A stretch of DNA of 64,000 nt. It comes from Clostridia bacterium (lineage in GTDB: Bacteria; Bacillota; Clostridia; Christensenellales; Aristaeellaceae). Shown piece after piece: positions 24,694 through 34,995 of this stretch. Below the pieces are notes generated by a model. It did not search any database and was not told where the DNA came from. It saw nothing but the letters and a program-made list of their open reading frames with translations. Position 1 is the first letter of the stretch. Every line of letters begins with the position of its first letter. A program made the translations under genes and the position numbers. Location of the stretch: positions 1 through 64,000 of the forward strand of contig JAFWEL010000130.1 of NCBI GenBank assembly GCA_017512905.1, read 5' to 3'.

Positions 24694-25176
24694 ATGGCTC
24701 AGCTCAGTGATAATATAGAACAGTTTATCAAGGAACTGATGCGCGAGGACGCCCATATCGAGCTGCGGCGCAACGAATTGGCCCATCACTTCGGCTGCGC
24801 GCCGTCGCAGATCAACTATGTGCTGGCCACCCGCTTTTCCGTGGATCACGGTTATATCATCGAATCCCGGCGGGGTGGCGGCGGATATGTGCGGATCGTG
24901 CGGATGACCACCCGGGACGAGCCGAATTTTCTCGACACGCTGCTCAATCGCGTGGGCAATTCCGTGGACGAGGAGACGGCCAACGCGATCATTTCCAACC
25001 TGAACGAGCGCAAGATGCTCACGGGCCGCGAGGCGGCGCTGATGCGCTCGGCGGTCTCCCGAAACGCCTTGGCGCTGCCCATCAGCGCGAAGGATGTGCT
25101 CAGGGCCGCGGTATTCAAAAACATGCTGATACAGGTATTCAAGAATCTCGAGGAGGATGAGCACAATGATGTGTGA
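24694..25176 (+). CDS. ctsR: Heat-shock repressor CtsR
   Basis: 160 residues. ATG follows GGAGG. The N-terminal winged helix (LRRNELAHHFGCAPSQINYVLATRF) and the glycine-rich wing RRGGGGYVRI, the heat-sensing tip, are intact. The C-terminal dimer domain contains LNERKMLTGREAALMRSA. First gene of ctsR-mcsA-mcsB-clpC. It represses its own operon through the operator upstream and is inactivated by heat or by McsB. Confidence 0.95.
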   Translation: MAQLSDNIEQFIKELMREDAHIELRRNELAHHFGCAPSQINYVLATRFSVDHGYIIESRRGGGGYVRIVRMTTRDEPNFLDTLLNRVGNSVDEETANAIISNLNERKMLTGREAALMRSAVSRNALALPISAKDVLRAAVFKNMLIQVFKNLEEDEHNDV

Positions 25177-25756
25177 GGATTGCGGCATCAGGCCCGCCAA
25201 GTTCCACCTGATGACGATTATCAACGGGGATCGCGTCGAGCGCAACCTGTGCCCGACCTGCATGGCCAAACACCAGAAGCAGATCCCCGGCATCGACTTT
25301 TCCAATCTGGCCGGGATACTCAACAGCATCCTGGAGAACAGGAGCTCCCGCGAAAACGAGCGGGAGGACACTGAATACGCATCCCTCGTCTGTGAGCAGT
25401 GCGGCATGACCTATGCGGAATTCCAGAAGTGCGGCATGCTGGGCTGCGCCAACTGCTACCAGGCATTCAAGACGCCGATGAGCGCGCTGCTGCAGCGGGT
25501 GCACGGCAACACCCAGCACGCCGGCCGCGTGCCCGGCGGCGTCCACAGCGGCACCTCCATCCGCATGAACATCGACCGGCTGAAGGAAAAGCTGCAAAAG
25601 GCCGTGGCGGATGAGGAGTACGAACAGGCGGCCAAGCTGCGGGACACCATTCGCGCCCTGAACATACAGCTGGAGCGAAAGGAATCAGACATCAAGGTCA
25701 GGCCCCACGAGCGGCTTGAAACCAACGGGGGAGAGGGGGAAAACGGTGATGTATGA
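25166..25756 (+). CDS. mcsA: McsA, zinc-binding activator of McsB
   Basis: 196 residues. ATG at 25166 is chosen because AGGAGG lies about ten bases upstream. Four Cys pairs (CEDC, CPTC, CEQC, CANC) bind zinc. A UVR motif near the end (IDRLKEKLQKAVADEEYEQAA) contacts ClpC. It activates the arginine kinase McsB. The gene overlaps ctsR and mcsB. Confidence 0.92.
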   Translation: MMCEDCGIRPAKFHLMTIINGDRVERNLCPTCMAKHQKQIPGIDFSNLAGILNSILENRSSRENEREDTEYASLVCEQCGMTYAEFQKCGMLGCANCYQAFKTPMSALLQRVHGNTQHAGRVPGGVHSGTSIRMNIDRLKEKLQKAVADEEYEQAAKLRDTIRALNIQLERKESDIKVRPHERLETNGGEGENGDV

Positions 25757-26774
25757 GTATGTTCTGGCGCCTGAACAGGACGTGGTCATCTCCAGCCGGG
25801 TGAGGCTGTCGAGAAATTACGAGGACCTGCCCTTCTCGCCCAAGCTGACCCCGGAATATTCCGAGGAGGTCATCGAGCGCACGGTGGACGCCGTGTTCAA
25901 GACCGAAAACGGCTCCGCCTTCACGCTGCTGCGCATGAGCGAGCTGGAAGAGGACGCCCGTTCCCGCCTGGTGGAACACCATCTAATCAGCTACGATCTG
26001 TTGAAATTCGTCAACCGCTCCGCGGCGATGGTGTCCTCGGCGGGCACCGTCACAGTGATGCTGAACGAGGAGGACCACGTGCGCTTCCAGGGACTGCTGC
26101 CCGGCCTGCAGCTGGAGCGCTCCGCCGAGATGGCCCTGAAGTTGGACGAGGCGCTGGAGACGCGCTATCCCTTCGCCTTCGACCACCAGTGGGGCTTTTT
26201 GACGGCCTGTCCCGCCAATACCGGCACCGGCATGCGCGCCAGCGTGATATTGCACCTGCCGGCGCTGTCGGCCAACGGCCAGATGGGCGCGGTGATGCAG
26301 ACCATCGCCAAGCTGGGCCTGACCATACGCGGACTCTACGGCGAGGGCAGCGAGGCCCAGGGCCATCTTTACCAGCTGTCCAACCAGGCCACCCTGGGCC
26401 GCAGTGAGGAAGATGTGATCCGCGCCCTCTCCGCGGCAACGAGCCAGATCGTGGAGCACGAGCGGAGTATGCGCGAGAGCGCCGAAAAGAAGGACATGCT
26501 TCAGCTTCAGGATAGGCTCATGCGATCCTGGGGAGAATTGATGTATGCGCGGCTGATGACCGCCAAGGAGTTTATGACCCGCTATTCCGACATCCGCTAC
26601 GCCGCCAGCATGGGCTATCTGCATGCGCCGCTGCCCGGACTGGACATGTTGATGATGGACGTTCAGCCTGGGTCGCTGGGGGTGCGGGCCGGCAAGCTGA
26701 TCAGCCCGAGGGAATCCGAGATCCTGCGGGCGAAGATCCTGCGGGAGGAGCTGCAGGCGCTGGTGGCAGAATAA
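25749..26774 (+). CDS. mcsB: Protein arginine kinase McsB
   Basis: 341 residues. ATG at 25749 overlaps the mcsA stop. The phosphagen-kinase fold is clear: VVISSRVRLSRN, HQWGFLTACPANTGTGMRAS (with the ATP-site Cys) and RGLYGEGSEAQGHLYQLSNQ. It phosphorylates arginines on damaged proteins, which marks them for ClpCP, and it inactivates CtsR. Confidence 0.95.
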   Translation: MYEYVLAPEQDVVISSRVRLSRNYEDLPFSPKLTPEYSEEVIERTVDAVFKTENGSAFTLLRMSELEEDARSRLVEHHLISYDLLKFVNRSAAMVSSAGTVTVMLNEEDHVRFQGLLPGLQLERSAEMALKLDEALETRYPFAFDHQWGFLTACPANTGTGMRASVILHLPALSANGQMGAVMQTIAKLGLTIRGLYGEGSEAQGHLYQLSNQATLGRSEEDVIRALSAATSQIVEHERSMRESAEKKDMLQLQDRLMRSWGELMYARLMTAKEFMTRYSDIRYAASMGYLHAPLPGLDMLMMDVQPGSLGVRAGKLISPRESEILRAKILREELQALVAE

Positions 26775-26811
26775 AAGCTATCGGAGATTTGACTGGCATT
26801 GGAGGCAATAA

Positions 26812-29283
26812 ATGGCATATTACGCGAAATTCACTGAAAGGGGACAGCGGGCGCTGCTGGCCGCCCAGCGGGAGGCCGCGGAGCTCGGCCGCACCTATGT
26901 GGGCACCGAGCACCTGCTGTTGGGGGTGCTGACCGAGCCCGGCGGGGCCACGCCCGTGCTGAAGGGCATCACCCTTGACGCGGTGCGCACCGAGGTTTTG
27001 CAAATCCTGGGGCGCGGCGAGGAGAGCGTCGAGGGCAAGCAGATGGTCTATACCCCCAGGACCAAGAAGGTGCTGGAGCAGAGCGTCCGCGAGGCGCGGG
27101 AGCTGAAGCAGAACTATGTCAGCACCGAGCATATCCTGCTGGCGCTGATGCGTGAGCGGGAGGGGGTCGCGGCCCACGTGTTGATCAAGCTGGGCCTGGA
27201 CCTGTCCAAGGCCCGGGACGAGCTGTTGCGCATACTGACCGGGGCGGAGGACGAGGCTGTCGGAACCGGCGGTAACCAGGCCGCGGACACGCCGACCCTG
27301 AATCAGTATTCTCACGACCTGACCGCCCTGGCCCGGGGCGGCGAGCTGGACCCCGTGGTTGGCCGCGGCAATGAAATCGAGCGCATCGTGCAGATACTGT
27401 CCCGGCGACGCAAGAACAATCCGGTGCTCATCGGCGAACCGGGTGTAGGCAAATCGGCCATCGTCGAGGGTCTGGCCCAATTGATCGTCGAGGACATGGC
27501 CCCCGAGATCCTCCGCGGCAAGCGGGTGGTTTCCCTGGACCTGGCCAGCATGCTGGCCGGGGCAAAGTACCGGGGCGAATTCGAAGAGCGCCTGAAGAAG
27601 GTCATGGGGGAGATCAAAAGCTCCGGAAACGTGATCCTGTTCATCGACGAGCTGCACACCATCTGCGGCGCCGGCGCGTCGGAGGGAGCGATCGACGCCG
27701 CCAACATCCTCAAGCCGGCCCTGGCCCGGGGCGAGATGCAGTGCATTGGCGCAACGACCCTGAACGAGTATCACAAGCACATCGAAAAGGACGCCGCCCT
27801 GGAACGCCGCTTCCAGCCGGTCAGGGTGCCCGAGCCCTCCCGGGAGGAATCCGTCGCGATCCTCAAGGGCCTGCGGGACCGCTACGAGGCCCATCACCGC
27901 GTGCGCATCACCGACGAGGCCATCACGGCGGCGGTTTTCCTGTCGGATCGCTATATCTCCGACCGCTTCCTGCCGGACAAGGCCATCGACCTGATCGACG
28001 AGGCCGCCTCCCGGGTGCGCATCAAGGCCTTTACCGCGCCGCCGGACATGAAGCAGCAGCAGGAGCGCCTGGACGCGCTGAACAAGGAGACCGAGGAGGC
28101 CGTGGCCCACGAGGACTTCGAGAAGGCCGCCCATCTGCGTGACCGCAAGAAGGCCCTTCAGAATGAGATGGCCCTGCGTCGCAGCGAGTGGGAGCAGCGC
28201 CGCAACAGCCAGGTGGAGACCGTGGGCGAGGAGGAGGTGGCCCAGATCGTGTGCGCCTGGACGGGCATACCGGTGTCGAAGATCACCGAGGACGAATCCC
28301 GGCGGCTGGTCAACCTGGAGGCGGTGCTGCACGAGCGGGTCATCGGCCAGGAGGAGGCTGTCGCCTCCGTCGCCCGGGCCATACGCCGCGCGAGGGCCGG
28401 TTTGAAGGACCCGAAGCGCCCCATCGGCTCCTTCATCTTCCTGGGGCCCACGGGCGTGGGCAAGACGGAGCTGTGCAAGGCCCTCGCGGAAGCGCTGTTC
28501 GGGGACGAGGACAGCATGATCCGCATCGACATGTCCGAATATATGGAGAAGCACTCCGTGTCCCGCATGATCGGCTCGCCCCCGGGCTACGTGGGCCACG
28601 AGGAGGGCGGCCAGCTGACCGAGAAGGTGCGGCGAAAGCCCTATGCGGTCATCCTGCTGGATGAGGTGGAAAAGGCCCACCCGGACGTGTTCAACATCCT
28701 CCTGCAGATCCTGGAGGACGGCCGGCTGACCGACGGCCAGGGCCGGGTGGTGGATTTCAAGAACACCGTCATCGTCATGACCAGCAACGCCGGCGCTCAC
28801 GCGCTCAAGAAGCAGCGCAGCCTCGGCTTCGGCGGCTCCATCGACAGCGCCCGCACCTACGAGACCATGAAGGAAAACATCATGGGCGAGGTGAAGAACA
28901 TCTTCCGGCCGGAGTTTTTAAACCGCGTGGACGAGATCATCGTGTTCCATGCCCTGGAGCAGCGGGAGATCGACGAGATCGCGCGGCTGCTGCTCCGGCA
29001 GGTCTGCGCAAGGCTCGCCGAGCACGGCATTGAGCTGGACGTGGATGAATCCGCCCTCAGCGTCATCAGCGGCGCGGGCTACGACATGCAGTATGGCGCA
29101 AGGCCGCTGCGTCGCGCAATCCAGCGGATGGTGGAGGACGCCCTCAGCGAGGAAATCCTGCTGGGAAACATCCGCCTGGGGGATCGCGTGCGCGTGACGG
29201 CAGATGGCGACCGTCTGGCATTCAAACCGATCGAGAAGGAGGAGATGGAGCTGCTCGTCGCCGGTCAGCCAAACAGCGACTGA
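26812..29283 (+). CDS. clpC: ClpC, AAA+ unfoldase of the Clp protease
   Basis: 823 residues. Two Clp_N repeats (1-145). AAA1 has Walker [10 protein letters not shown] and FIDELHT. The middle domain has the UVR-like [17 protein letters not shown]2 has GPTGVGKTE and LLDEVEKAH, followed by a D2-small domain. It unfolds arginine-phosphorylated or adaptor-delivered proteins for ClpP. Its last 19 bases overlap the end of the convergent penicillin-binding protein gene, with no terminator between. Confidence 0.96.
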   Translation: MAYYAKFTERGQRALLAAQREAAELGRTYVGTEHLLLGVLTEPGGATPVLKGITLDAVRTEVLQILGRGEESVEGKQMVYTPRTKKVLEQSVREARELKQNYVSTEHILLALMREREGVAAHVLIKLGLDLSKARDELLRILTGAEDEAVGTGGNQAADTPTLNQYSHDLTALARGGELDPVVGRGNEIERIVQILSRRRKNNPVLIGEPGVGKSAIVEGLAQLIVEDMAPEILRGKRVVSLDLASMLAGAKYRGEFEERLKKVMGEIKSSGNVILFIDELHTICGAGASEGAIDAANILKPALARGEMQCIGATTLNEYHKHIEKDAALERRFQPVRVPEPSREESVAILKGLRDRYEAHHRVRITDEAITAAVFLSDRYISDRFLPDKAIDLIDEAASRVRIKAFTAPPDMKQQQERLDALNKETEEAVAHEDFEKAAHLRDRKKALQNEMALRRSEWEQRRNSQVETVGEEEVAQIVCAWTGIPVSKITEDESRRLVNLEAVLHERVIGQEEAVASVARAIRRARAGLKDPKRPIGSFIFLGPTGVGKTELCKALAEALFGDEDSMIRIDMSEYMEKHSVSRMIGSPPGYVGHEEGGQLTEKVRRKPYAVILLDEVEKAHPDVFNILLQILEDGRLTDGQGRVVDFKNTVIVMTSNAGAHALKKQRSLGFGGSIDSARTYETMKENIMGEVKNIFRPEFLNRVDEIIVFHALEQREIDEIARLLLRQVCARLAEHGIELDVDESALSVISGAGYDMQYGARPLRRAIQRMVEDALSEEILLGNIRLGDRVRVTADGDRLAFKPIEKEEMELLVAGQPNSD

Positions 29284-31649
29284 CGATCGGCCTCCTCTAT
29301 ATCAGCGGGCGTCGGTGGGGCTTCGGCCTCTCCGACGCCCATTATCGTGTTCAGCAGCCCGCCCGGGACATAGGCCACGGTTTGGCTGACCGGACCGGCG
29401 AGCAGCTCTCCCCGTTCATACAGCAGGCGGTTTCGGGGCAGCAGCGCGTAGCTGGCACACCTGGACAGGTCGCACCCGTCGTCGGCAAAGCGAATCTCCT
29501 GGCCGGCCTCGCCCTGCAGCACAGCCACCTCGACGCTCTCACCGTCCACCGAGCGGGTGAGCACGTATTGGATGTCTGCGTCCTGGGGCGTAAACGCCAG
29601 CACCGGAACCTCGCCCGCGCCCGAGAGCAACCGGAAATCCTGGGGCGCGGCGGGGGAGGTCCAGTGGGTGGAGAACTGTTTGGGCATATCGTTCGCGTGG
29701 AAGAGTTCGAGGCGGGTATACTCCGGAGGGGTGCGCTCGGTGCTGAGCAGCGGGATCCCGTCGCCCTCCAGGGCAACGCCGTCCACCAGGGCCGCCCTGA
29801 CGCCACTGGGGCGCTTGAAATCCCTGTTGACCGTGGATTTCGACACTTCTCCCAGAAAGGCCGCGCAAAGGCGGGCGGGATAGCCGCTGCCACCCTCCGA
29901 GGCGGGCAGGCTGTTTCCCGAGCCGGGATCGTCAAAGCCCATCCAGACGCAGACGGCGGTTTCGGGGGTATAGGCGACGGTCCAGATGTCCCGGGTACCG
30001 TCGTTTCCCTCCGCCACGGTCCCCGTCTTGCCCGCCACGGGCACGCCACAGGCGGCAAGCGCTTTCGCGCTGCCCTTCGTAGCGGCGGTCTTCAGCATAT
30101 CCGTAATCATATAGGCGGCCTCCGGGGTGACGGCGCGACGCTCGCTCACCGGCGCGTGGTAGAGCACGTGACCGTCGCCATCCTCGATCCTCCGAACGGC
30201 ATGAGGCGTCACCCGGGCGCCGCCATTGGCCAGCGCGCAATAAGCGCCGCCGAGCTGCGCGGGGGAAACGCCGTGGGTCATCGCGCCAAGGGCGAGGGAC
30301 AGATTGGCGTCCGAATCGTCCAGCGGCAGGCCGAAGCGATTGGCATAGGTGCGCAGAGCGGGCACACCGATGGTGTCCGCGAGATCGACGGTGGCCACGT
30401 TCAGGGAACGGGACAGGGCCTCCCGCAGGGTTACGGGTCCGTAGCTGGCTCCGCCGGCGTTTCCGGGGACGTAGCCCCCCGGGAAGGCCCTGGGCGTATC
30501 GTCGATGATCGACGAGGGCAGGTAGCCGTAGGCGTCTATGGCGGCGGCATAGGTGGAAACGGGCTTAATGGCCGACCCGGGCTGCCTTCGCATGTTCGTG
30601 GCCCGATTCAGCCCGCGCATGACATCATAGCGCCTGCCGCCGATCACGGCCCGTAATTCGCCGGTTTCGGTATCCAGCGCGACGAGCGCCGCCTGCGCCG
30701 GCGCGCCATCCTGTCCATCCGCCGGAAAGCGGGCGGCGTCTTCGAACAGCGCCTCCGCTGTGGCCTGCATACCCGGATTGAGCGCGGTATGGATGGCGTA
30801 TCTCCCCGTCATCAGCTCATCCGCGGAAATATTCAGGATTTTCGAGGCCTCGTCCAGCACGGTGTCCATGTACCAGGCGAACTGGGCCTCGCCGCCTTCA
30901 TCGTCGGCCAGGCGAACCGCCTCGGCCTGGGCCTCCCGTCGCTGGTCGTCGGTGATCATGCCGCTGTTTTCCATCGTTTGCAGGATAGCATTGCGCCGCG
31001 AGGCCGCCTTGTCCGGGTTCATATGAGGCGCGTAGGTCGATGGCGATTTGATGACCCCCGCCAGCAGCGCGCCCTCAGACAGGGTCAGCTCTGAGGCGGA
31101 CTTGTCGAAATAGACATTTGCGGCCGCCTCAATGCCGTAGGCCCCGTGGCCGAAGTACACGGCGTTCAGGTAGGCTTCCAAAATATGGCGCTTGTCCATG
31201 ACCCGCTCGAGCTGCAACGCCAGCACGATCTCCTGCGCCTTCCGGGAGAGGGTCTTTACCTGGCTCAGGTGGGTCAGCTTGATCAGCTGCTGGGTGATCG
31301 TTGAACCGCCCTGGGCATAGCTCAATGTGCGGATATCCTGCCACAGCGCGCCCGCCAGCCTGTGGAAATCCACGCCATGATGCCTGTAGAAGCGCAGGTC
31401 CTCCGCGGCAATGAACGCCTGCTGCACATGCTCCGGTACGGCGGACAGCTCCACCCAGATCCGGTGCTCGCTGCCCCGCAAAGCGCCCACGACGGCGTCG
31501 TTTTCATCGTAGACGGTCGTTGACGAGGACATCTGTTCGATCCTGCTCAGATCCAGCTTTTTCCAATGGGGCAGGTCGAGCCGCCACACCAACGCGCCAA
31601 AGGCGACCAGTGCGGCGATGCCCAGTCCGGCCAGCAGCTTCTTTTTCAT
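29265..31649 (-). CDS. Class A penicillin-binding protein (PBP1A type)
   Basis: 794 residues. ATG at 31649 after a GGTGGATGG site, giving a basic start and a membrane anchor (about 5-23). Glycosyltransferase domain: EDLRFYRHHGVD with the catalytic Glu, then GGSTITQQL. Transpeptidase domain: SxxK as GSAIKP, SxN as SRSLN, KTG as GKTGT. It polymerises and cross-links peptidoglycan outside the membrane. The C-terminal 150 residues are an extra domain of unknown fold. Confidence 0.93.
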   Translation of the reverse strand: MKKKLLAGLGIAALVAFGALVWRLDLPHWKKLDLSRIEQMSSSTTVYDENDAVVGALRGSEHRIWVELSAVPEHVQQAFIAAEDLRFYRHHGVDFHRLAGALWQDIRTLSYAQGGSTITQQLIKLTHLSQVKTLSRKAQEIVLALQLERVMDKRHILEAYLNAVYFGHGAYGIEAAANVYFDKSASELTLSEGALLAGVIKSPSTYAPHMNPDKAASRRNAILQTMENSGMITDDQRREAQAEAVRLADDEGGEAQFAWYMDTVLDEASKILNISADELMTGRYAIHTALNPGMQATAEALFEDAARFPADGQDGAPAQAALVALDTETGELRAVIGGRRYDVMRGLNRATNMRRQPGSAIKPVSTYAAAIDAYGYLPSSIIDDTPRAFPGGYVPGNAGGASYGPVTLREALSRSLNVATVDLADTIGVPALRTYANRFGLPLDDSDANLSLALGAMTHGVSPAQLGGAYCALANGGARVTPHAVRRIEDGDGHVLYHAPVSERRAVTPEAAYMITDMLKTAATKGSAKALAACGVPVAGKTGTVAEGNDGTRDIWTVAYTPETAVCVWMGFDDPGSGNSLPASEGGSGYPARLCAAFLGEVSKSTVNRDFKRPSGVRAALVDGVALEGDGIPLLSTERTPPEYTRLELFHANDMPKQFSTHWTSPAAPQDFRLLSGAGEVPVLAFTPQDADIQYVLTRSVDGESVEVAVLQGEAGQEIRFADDGCDLSRCASYALLPRNRLLYERGELLAGPVSQTVAYVPGGLLNTIMGVGEAEAPPTPADIEEADRQSLFG

Positions 31650-31732
31650 ATTCCATCCACCCTTCGGCGAAACATCCTCTCTAAGCATTCCCATTTTCGG
31701 TGCAAATAGACATGTGTGCCAGAAGTTGTTCG

Positions 31733-31761
31733 TGGACAACGCGCGGCCATCGTTATACAAT
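31733..31761 (+). promoter_or_regulatory. Promoter of the ftsH-like gene
   Basis: TGGACA (31733-31738), 17-base spacer, TACAAT (31756-31761), about 46 bases before the TTG start. It lies in the 158-base gap between the divergent PBP and ftsH-like genes. Confidence 0.6.
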
Positions 31762-31807
31762 AATACAGGCATATTTACGGGACCCATAATCAGAAGAGGT
31801 GGTTTTA

Positions 31808-33358
31808 TTGAAGCGCTTGACGACGGTGTTGATGACGCTGACGCTGGTGACGGCCCTGGCCGCGGTGCTGCTCTCGCTGACGCTGCAGAGCACACCCCAG
31901 CTGCGCACAACCCTTACCCAGGTATTGATCGTCCTGTCCATGGCGGGACTGGTGCTGCTGGCGTCCTTCAATGGGCGGCGCGGGCGAATGGAGACGGTCG
32001 GCGCCCACCGGGACACATCGAAAAGGGATGAGCACGCCACATGCACCTTTTCCGATATCGCCGCGAATGAGCAGGCCCTTCAGAGCGTTACAGAGCTTCG
32101 GGATTACCTGAAGGACCCCGGGAAATACGTGCGCTACGGGGCGCGCATGCCCAGGGGGGTGCTGCTCTATGGACCCCCGGGAACCGGTAAGACCCTTCTG
32201 GCCCGGGCGCTGGCAGGGGAGGCGGGCGTTCCGTTCTTCGCCCTCTCCGGCTCGGATTTCGTGGAAAAATATGTTGGGGTCGGCGCCAGCAGGGTGCGGG
32301 CGCTGTTCAAAAGGGCGCGCAAGGTCGGCCGCTGTGTGATTTTCATCGATGAGATCGACGCCATGGGCAAGCGGCGCGATGACAGCGCCTCCGATGAACG
32401 GGACCAGACGCTGAACGCGCTGCTGAGCGAAATGTCCGGCTTTTATACCGGCGACGGCGTCATCGTCATGGCGGCCACCAATCGCATCGAAGCCCTGGAC
32501 CCGGCGCTGCTGCGTCCGGGACGGTTTGACCGGCAGATCGAGGTGGGGTTGCCCGGAAGGGACCAGCGGCTGAAAATACTGAAGCTGCACAGCCGGGGAA
32601 AGCCGCTGAACGACGACGTCAGCCTCGAGGAGCTGGCCGCGCAGACCGTCAGCTTTTCCGGCGCGTCCCTGGAAAACCTGCTGAACGAGGCGGCCCTCGC
32701 GGCGGCGGAGAGGGACGACGGCGGCATTGACAGACAGGACCTGCAGCGGGCCTTCTACAAAACTGTCGCCGGGGCGGACCGCGAAATGCTGGCCTCTCCA
32801 CGTGAAAAGCGAATCATCGCCGTTCATGAAGCCGGTCATGCGCTGGCGAGCCGTCTGCTGTCGCCGGAGAACCGCCTGACCCGGGTGAGCATACTTCCCA
32901 CGGGTCATGGCGCGGCGGGCTACAACCTCTGCATCCCCCAGGAGCGGGTGATGGTCGAAAAGCGTCACCTTGAAAACCAGATCCGGGTGCTGCTGGCGGG
33001 ACGGGCGGCCGAGCAGCTGGTGTTCGGCGATGACGCGCTGACCGCGGGCGCTTCCAGCGACCTGGCGCGCGCCACGGAGCTGGCCAGCGCAATGGTAACG
33101 GAGCTGGGTATGTGGGACGAACCCGCGGTCTCGCTGAAGGCGCTGAACCGCGCCTGCGGCGCGGGCACGGGCGCTACTGAGGCGTGCAAGGCGCTGCTGC
33201 GCAGCCAGTACGCCTGCGTCAAGGCACTTCTGGCATCGCAGGTAGGGGCGGTCAACGCCCTTGCGAATGCGCTTCTGGAGGCAGAATCGCTGGACGGAGA
33301 CGCGGCCACCGGGATCATTGACGCCCATCTGTCGAGCGAAAGACCCGAATCGGCATAA
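31808..33358 (+). CDS. FtsH-family membrane AAA+ metalloprotease with very short ectodomain
   Basis: 516 residues from TTG at 31808 (GAGGTGG upstream; GTG at 31799 is the alternative). Two membrane segments (about 5-24 and 34-52) are separated by only some ten residues, in place of the usual extracytoplasmic domain. AAA core: Walker A GPPGTGKT, Walker B CVIFIDEIDAMGK, and RPGRFDRQIEV. The protease site is HEAGH near 340. FtsH usually has 600 or more residues, so this is a reduced paralogue. It lies upstream of spoIIAA with a 28-base gap, so a link to sporulation is possible. Confidence 0.87.
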   Translation: MKRLTTVLMTLTLVTALAAVLLSLTLQSTPQLRTTLTQVLIVLSMAGLVLLASFNGRRGRMETVGAHRDTSKRDEHATCTFSDIAANEQALQSVTELRDYLKDPGKYVRYGARMPRGVLLYGPPGTGKTLLARALAGEAGVPFFALSGSDFVEKYVGVGASRVRALFKRARKVGRCVIFIDEIDAMGKRRDDSASDERDQTLNALLSEMSGFYTGDGVIVMAATNRIEALDPALLRPGRFDRQIEVGLPGRDQRLKILKLHSRGKPLNDDVSLEELAAQTVSFSGASLENLLNEAALAAAERDDGGIDRQDLQRAFYKTVAGADREMLASPREKRIIAVHEAGHALASRLLSPENRLTRVSILPTGHGAAGYNLCIPQERVMVEKRHLENQIRVLLAGRAAEQLVFGDDALTAGASSDLARATELASAMVTELGMWDEPAVSLKALNRACGAGTGATEACKALLRSQYACVKALLASQVGAVNALANALLEAESLDGDAATGIIDAHLSSERPESA

Positions 33359-33386
33359 ACAGATCCTTTCAGACAGAGGAAACGAC

Positions 33387-33731
33387 ATGGCGAGCATGGA
33401 ATTACCCGGAGGAAAGGGTGATTCCATGCTTTGCTATGAAAAGAAGAAGAATGCGCTGACGGTGCGCCTGTCGGGTGAGCTGGATCACAGCGCGGCGACG
33501 GGAATCCGCCGGGAACTGGATGCGCTGATCGATCAAACCGGCGTCAAAAGGTTGGTATTTGATCTAAAGGGGCTGGAATTCATGGACAGCAGCGGCATCG
33601 GGCTGATCATCGGTCGGTACAAGCTGATGAACCGAAGGGGCGGAAGCGTCGCGGTATGCGGCACCGACGAGCGCATTGACCGCATCTTCAAAATGGCCGG
33701 CCTTTATCAGCTGGTGGAGAAACTCGCCTGA
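33387..33731 (+). CDS. spoIIAA: Anti-sigma-F factor antagonist SpoIIAA
   Basis: 114 residues. ATG at 33387 after GAGGA; a second start at 33426 is possible. STAS fold with VRLSGELDHSAA and the phosphorylatable Ser in FMDSSGIGLIIGRY. When dephosphorylated in the forespore it binds SpoIIAB and frees sigma-F. First of spoIIAA-spoIIAB-sigF. Confidence 0.94.
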   Translation: MASMELPGGKGDSMLCYEKKKNALTVRLSGELDHSAATGIRRELDALIDQTGVKRLVFDLKGLEFMDSSGIGLIIGRYKLMNRRGGSVAVCGTDERIDRIFKMAGLYQLVEKLA

Positions 33732-33748
33732 GGGAAAGGAGCGGGATT

Positions 33749-34204
33749 ATGCGTATAATCAATGAAATGCGCCTGGATTTCAAGGCGACGCCGGAAAACG
33801 AGGCCTTTGCGCGGCTGGCCATCAGCGGCTTCATGCTGCCTCTGGACCCCACCATGGAGGAGCTGGCCGATGTCAAGACAGCCGTGTCAGAGGCGGTGAC
33901 CAACGCCATTGTCCACGGCTATGCCGGTGGGGAGGGCATGGTGTGCATAAAAGCGGCCTATGATGAAAGCGGCGAGCTGCAAATCCAGATCATCGACCGG
34001 GGAAGAGGCATCGAGGATGTTCAGCAGGCGCGCCAGCCCTTCTATACCACTTCGATCGACGAGGAGCGTTCCGGCATGGGCTTCACCGTCATGGAGAGCT
34101 TCATGGACGATGTGGATGTGCAGAGCGCGCCGGGGGCGGGTACGGCCGTACGCATGAACAAGCGAATCCGGTTGCGGGACGACGCCGTCCCGCAGCGCGC
34201 TTGA
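33749..34204 (+). CDS. spoIIAB: Anti-sigma-F factor and kinase SpoIIAB
   Basis: 151 residues. GHKL kinase fold: EAVTNAIVHGY (N box), IDRGRGIED (G1) and RSGMGFTVMESF (G2). It holds sigma-F and phosphorylates SpoIIAA. ATG follows GGAGCGGG. Its stop overlaps the sigF start. Confidence 0.95.
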   Translation: MRIINEMRLDFKATPENEAFARLAISGFMLPLDPTMEELADVKTAVSEAVTNAIVHGYAGGEGMVCIKAAYDESGELQIQIIDRGRGIEDVQQARQPFYTTSIDEERSGMGFTVMESFMDDVDVQSAPGAGTAVRMNKRIRLRDDAVPQRA

Positions 34205-34926
34205 ACGCGGAAGGACACCAAAGCACCGAAGCGCTGCTGTCCCGGGCCAGGGCGGGCGATCAACAGGCCCGGGAGGCGCTCGTCTCACAGAACACCGCGC
34301 TGGTGAAATTCATCGTCAGGCGCTTTCTGGGGCGGGGTGTGGAATACGACGATCTGTTTCAATATGGATGCCTGGGACTGCTGAAGGCCATAGACCGCTT
34401 TGATCCGTCCTTTCAGGTGCAGTTTTCAACCTACGCGGTGCCCGTTATCATGGGTGAAATACGCCGCACCCTGAGGGATGACGGGCCCATCCATGTCTCC
34501 CGCACCCTGCGGGAGCTGTCGAAAAAGGTGGAGGATTATATTAAACAGTCCGGGCACGCGGAAGGCCATTCGGCACAGGAAATCGCCGATGCGCTGGGCG
34601 CGGACAGGGGCGATGTGCTGCTTGCGCTGAACTGCAGGCGGCCGATGCGTTCGCTGGATGAAACGGTCGGCGGCGACGATGGCCTGCGGTTGATGGACGT
34701 GATCGGGACGGAGTCAATGGCGGTTGTGGATCGGCGGCTGATGCTGTCCAGGCTCCTGGAGGATCTGCCGGAGTCCGAGAGAACGCTGATATACAGGCGC
34801 TATTTCAAGCGCCATACACAGTCCCGGATTGCCCGGGATCTGGGCACCTCCCAGGTCCAGGTTTCCCGGATGGAAAGCCGCATCCTCAAAAAGCTGCGAG
34901 CGATGGCCGGGGATGAGCCACCATAA
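34201..34926 (+). CDS. sigF: Forespore sigma factor F
   Basis: 241 residues from a TTG that overlaps the spoIIAB stop. Region 2: YDDLFQYGCLGLLKAIDRFD and FSTYAVPVIMGEIRR. Region 4: TLIYRRYFKRHTQSRIARDLGTSQVQVSRME, a complete helix-turn-helix. It is the first compartment-specific sigma factor of sporulation, which shows that the host lineage makes spores. A strong terminator follows. Confidence 0.95.
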   Translation: MNAEGHQSTEALLSRARAGDQQAREALVSQNTALVKFIVRRFLGRGVEYDDLFQYGCLGLLKAIDRFDPSFQVQFSTYAVPVIMGEIRRTLRDDGPIHVSRTLRELSKKVEDYIKQSGHAEGHSAQEIADALGADRGDVLLALNCRRPMRSLDETVGGDDGLRLMDVIGTESMAVVDRRLMLSRLLEDLPESERTLIYRRYFKRHTQSRIARDLGTSQVQVSRMESRILKKLRAMAGDEPP

Positions 34927-34936
34927 CCGGTCGAGC

Positions 34937-34977
34937 AAAAACAGACCGCGTTTCATTATGAAACGCGGTCTGTTTTT
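34937..34977. terminator. Bidirectional terminator between sigF and lysA
   Basis: An 18-bp perfect stem, AAAAACAGACCGCGTTTC paired with its complement around a 5-base loop ATTAT, with T tracts on both strands. Confidence 0.92.
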
Positions 34978-34995
34978 GTGGCAAGCGACCGAATT

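Noticed and set aside
29265..29283. Frameshift or misassembly where clpC and the PBP gene overlap
   Set aside because: Both proteins end normally for their families; a 19-base tail-to-tail overlap is acceptable in a compact genome.
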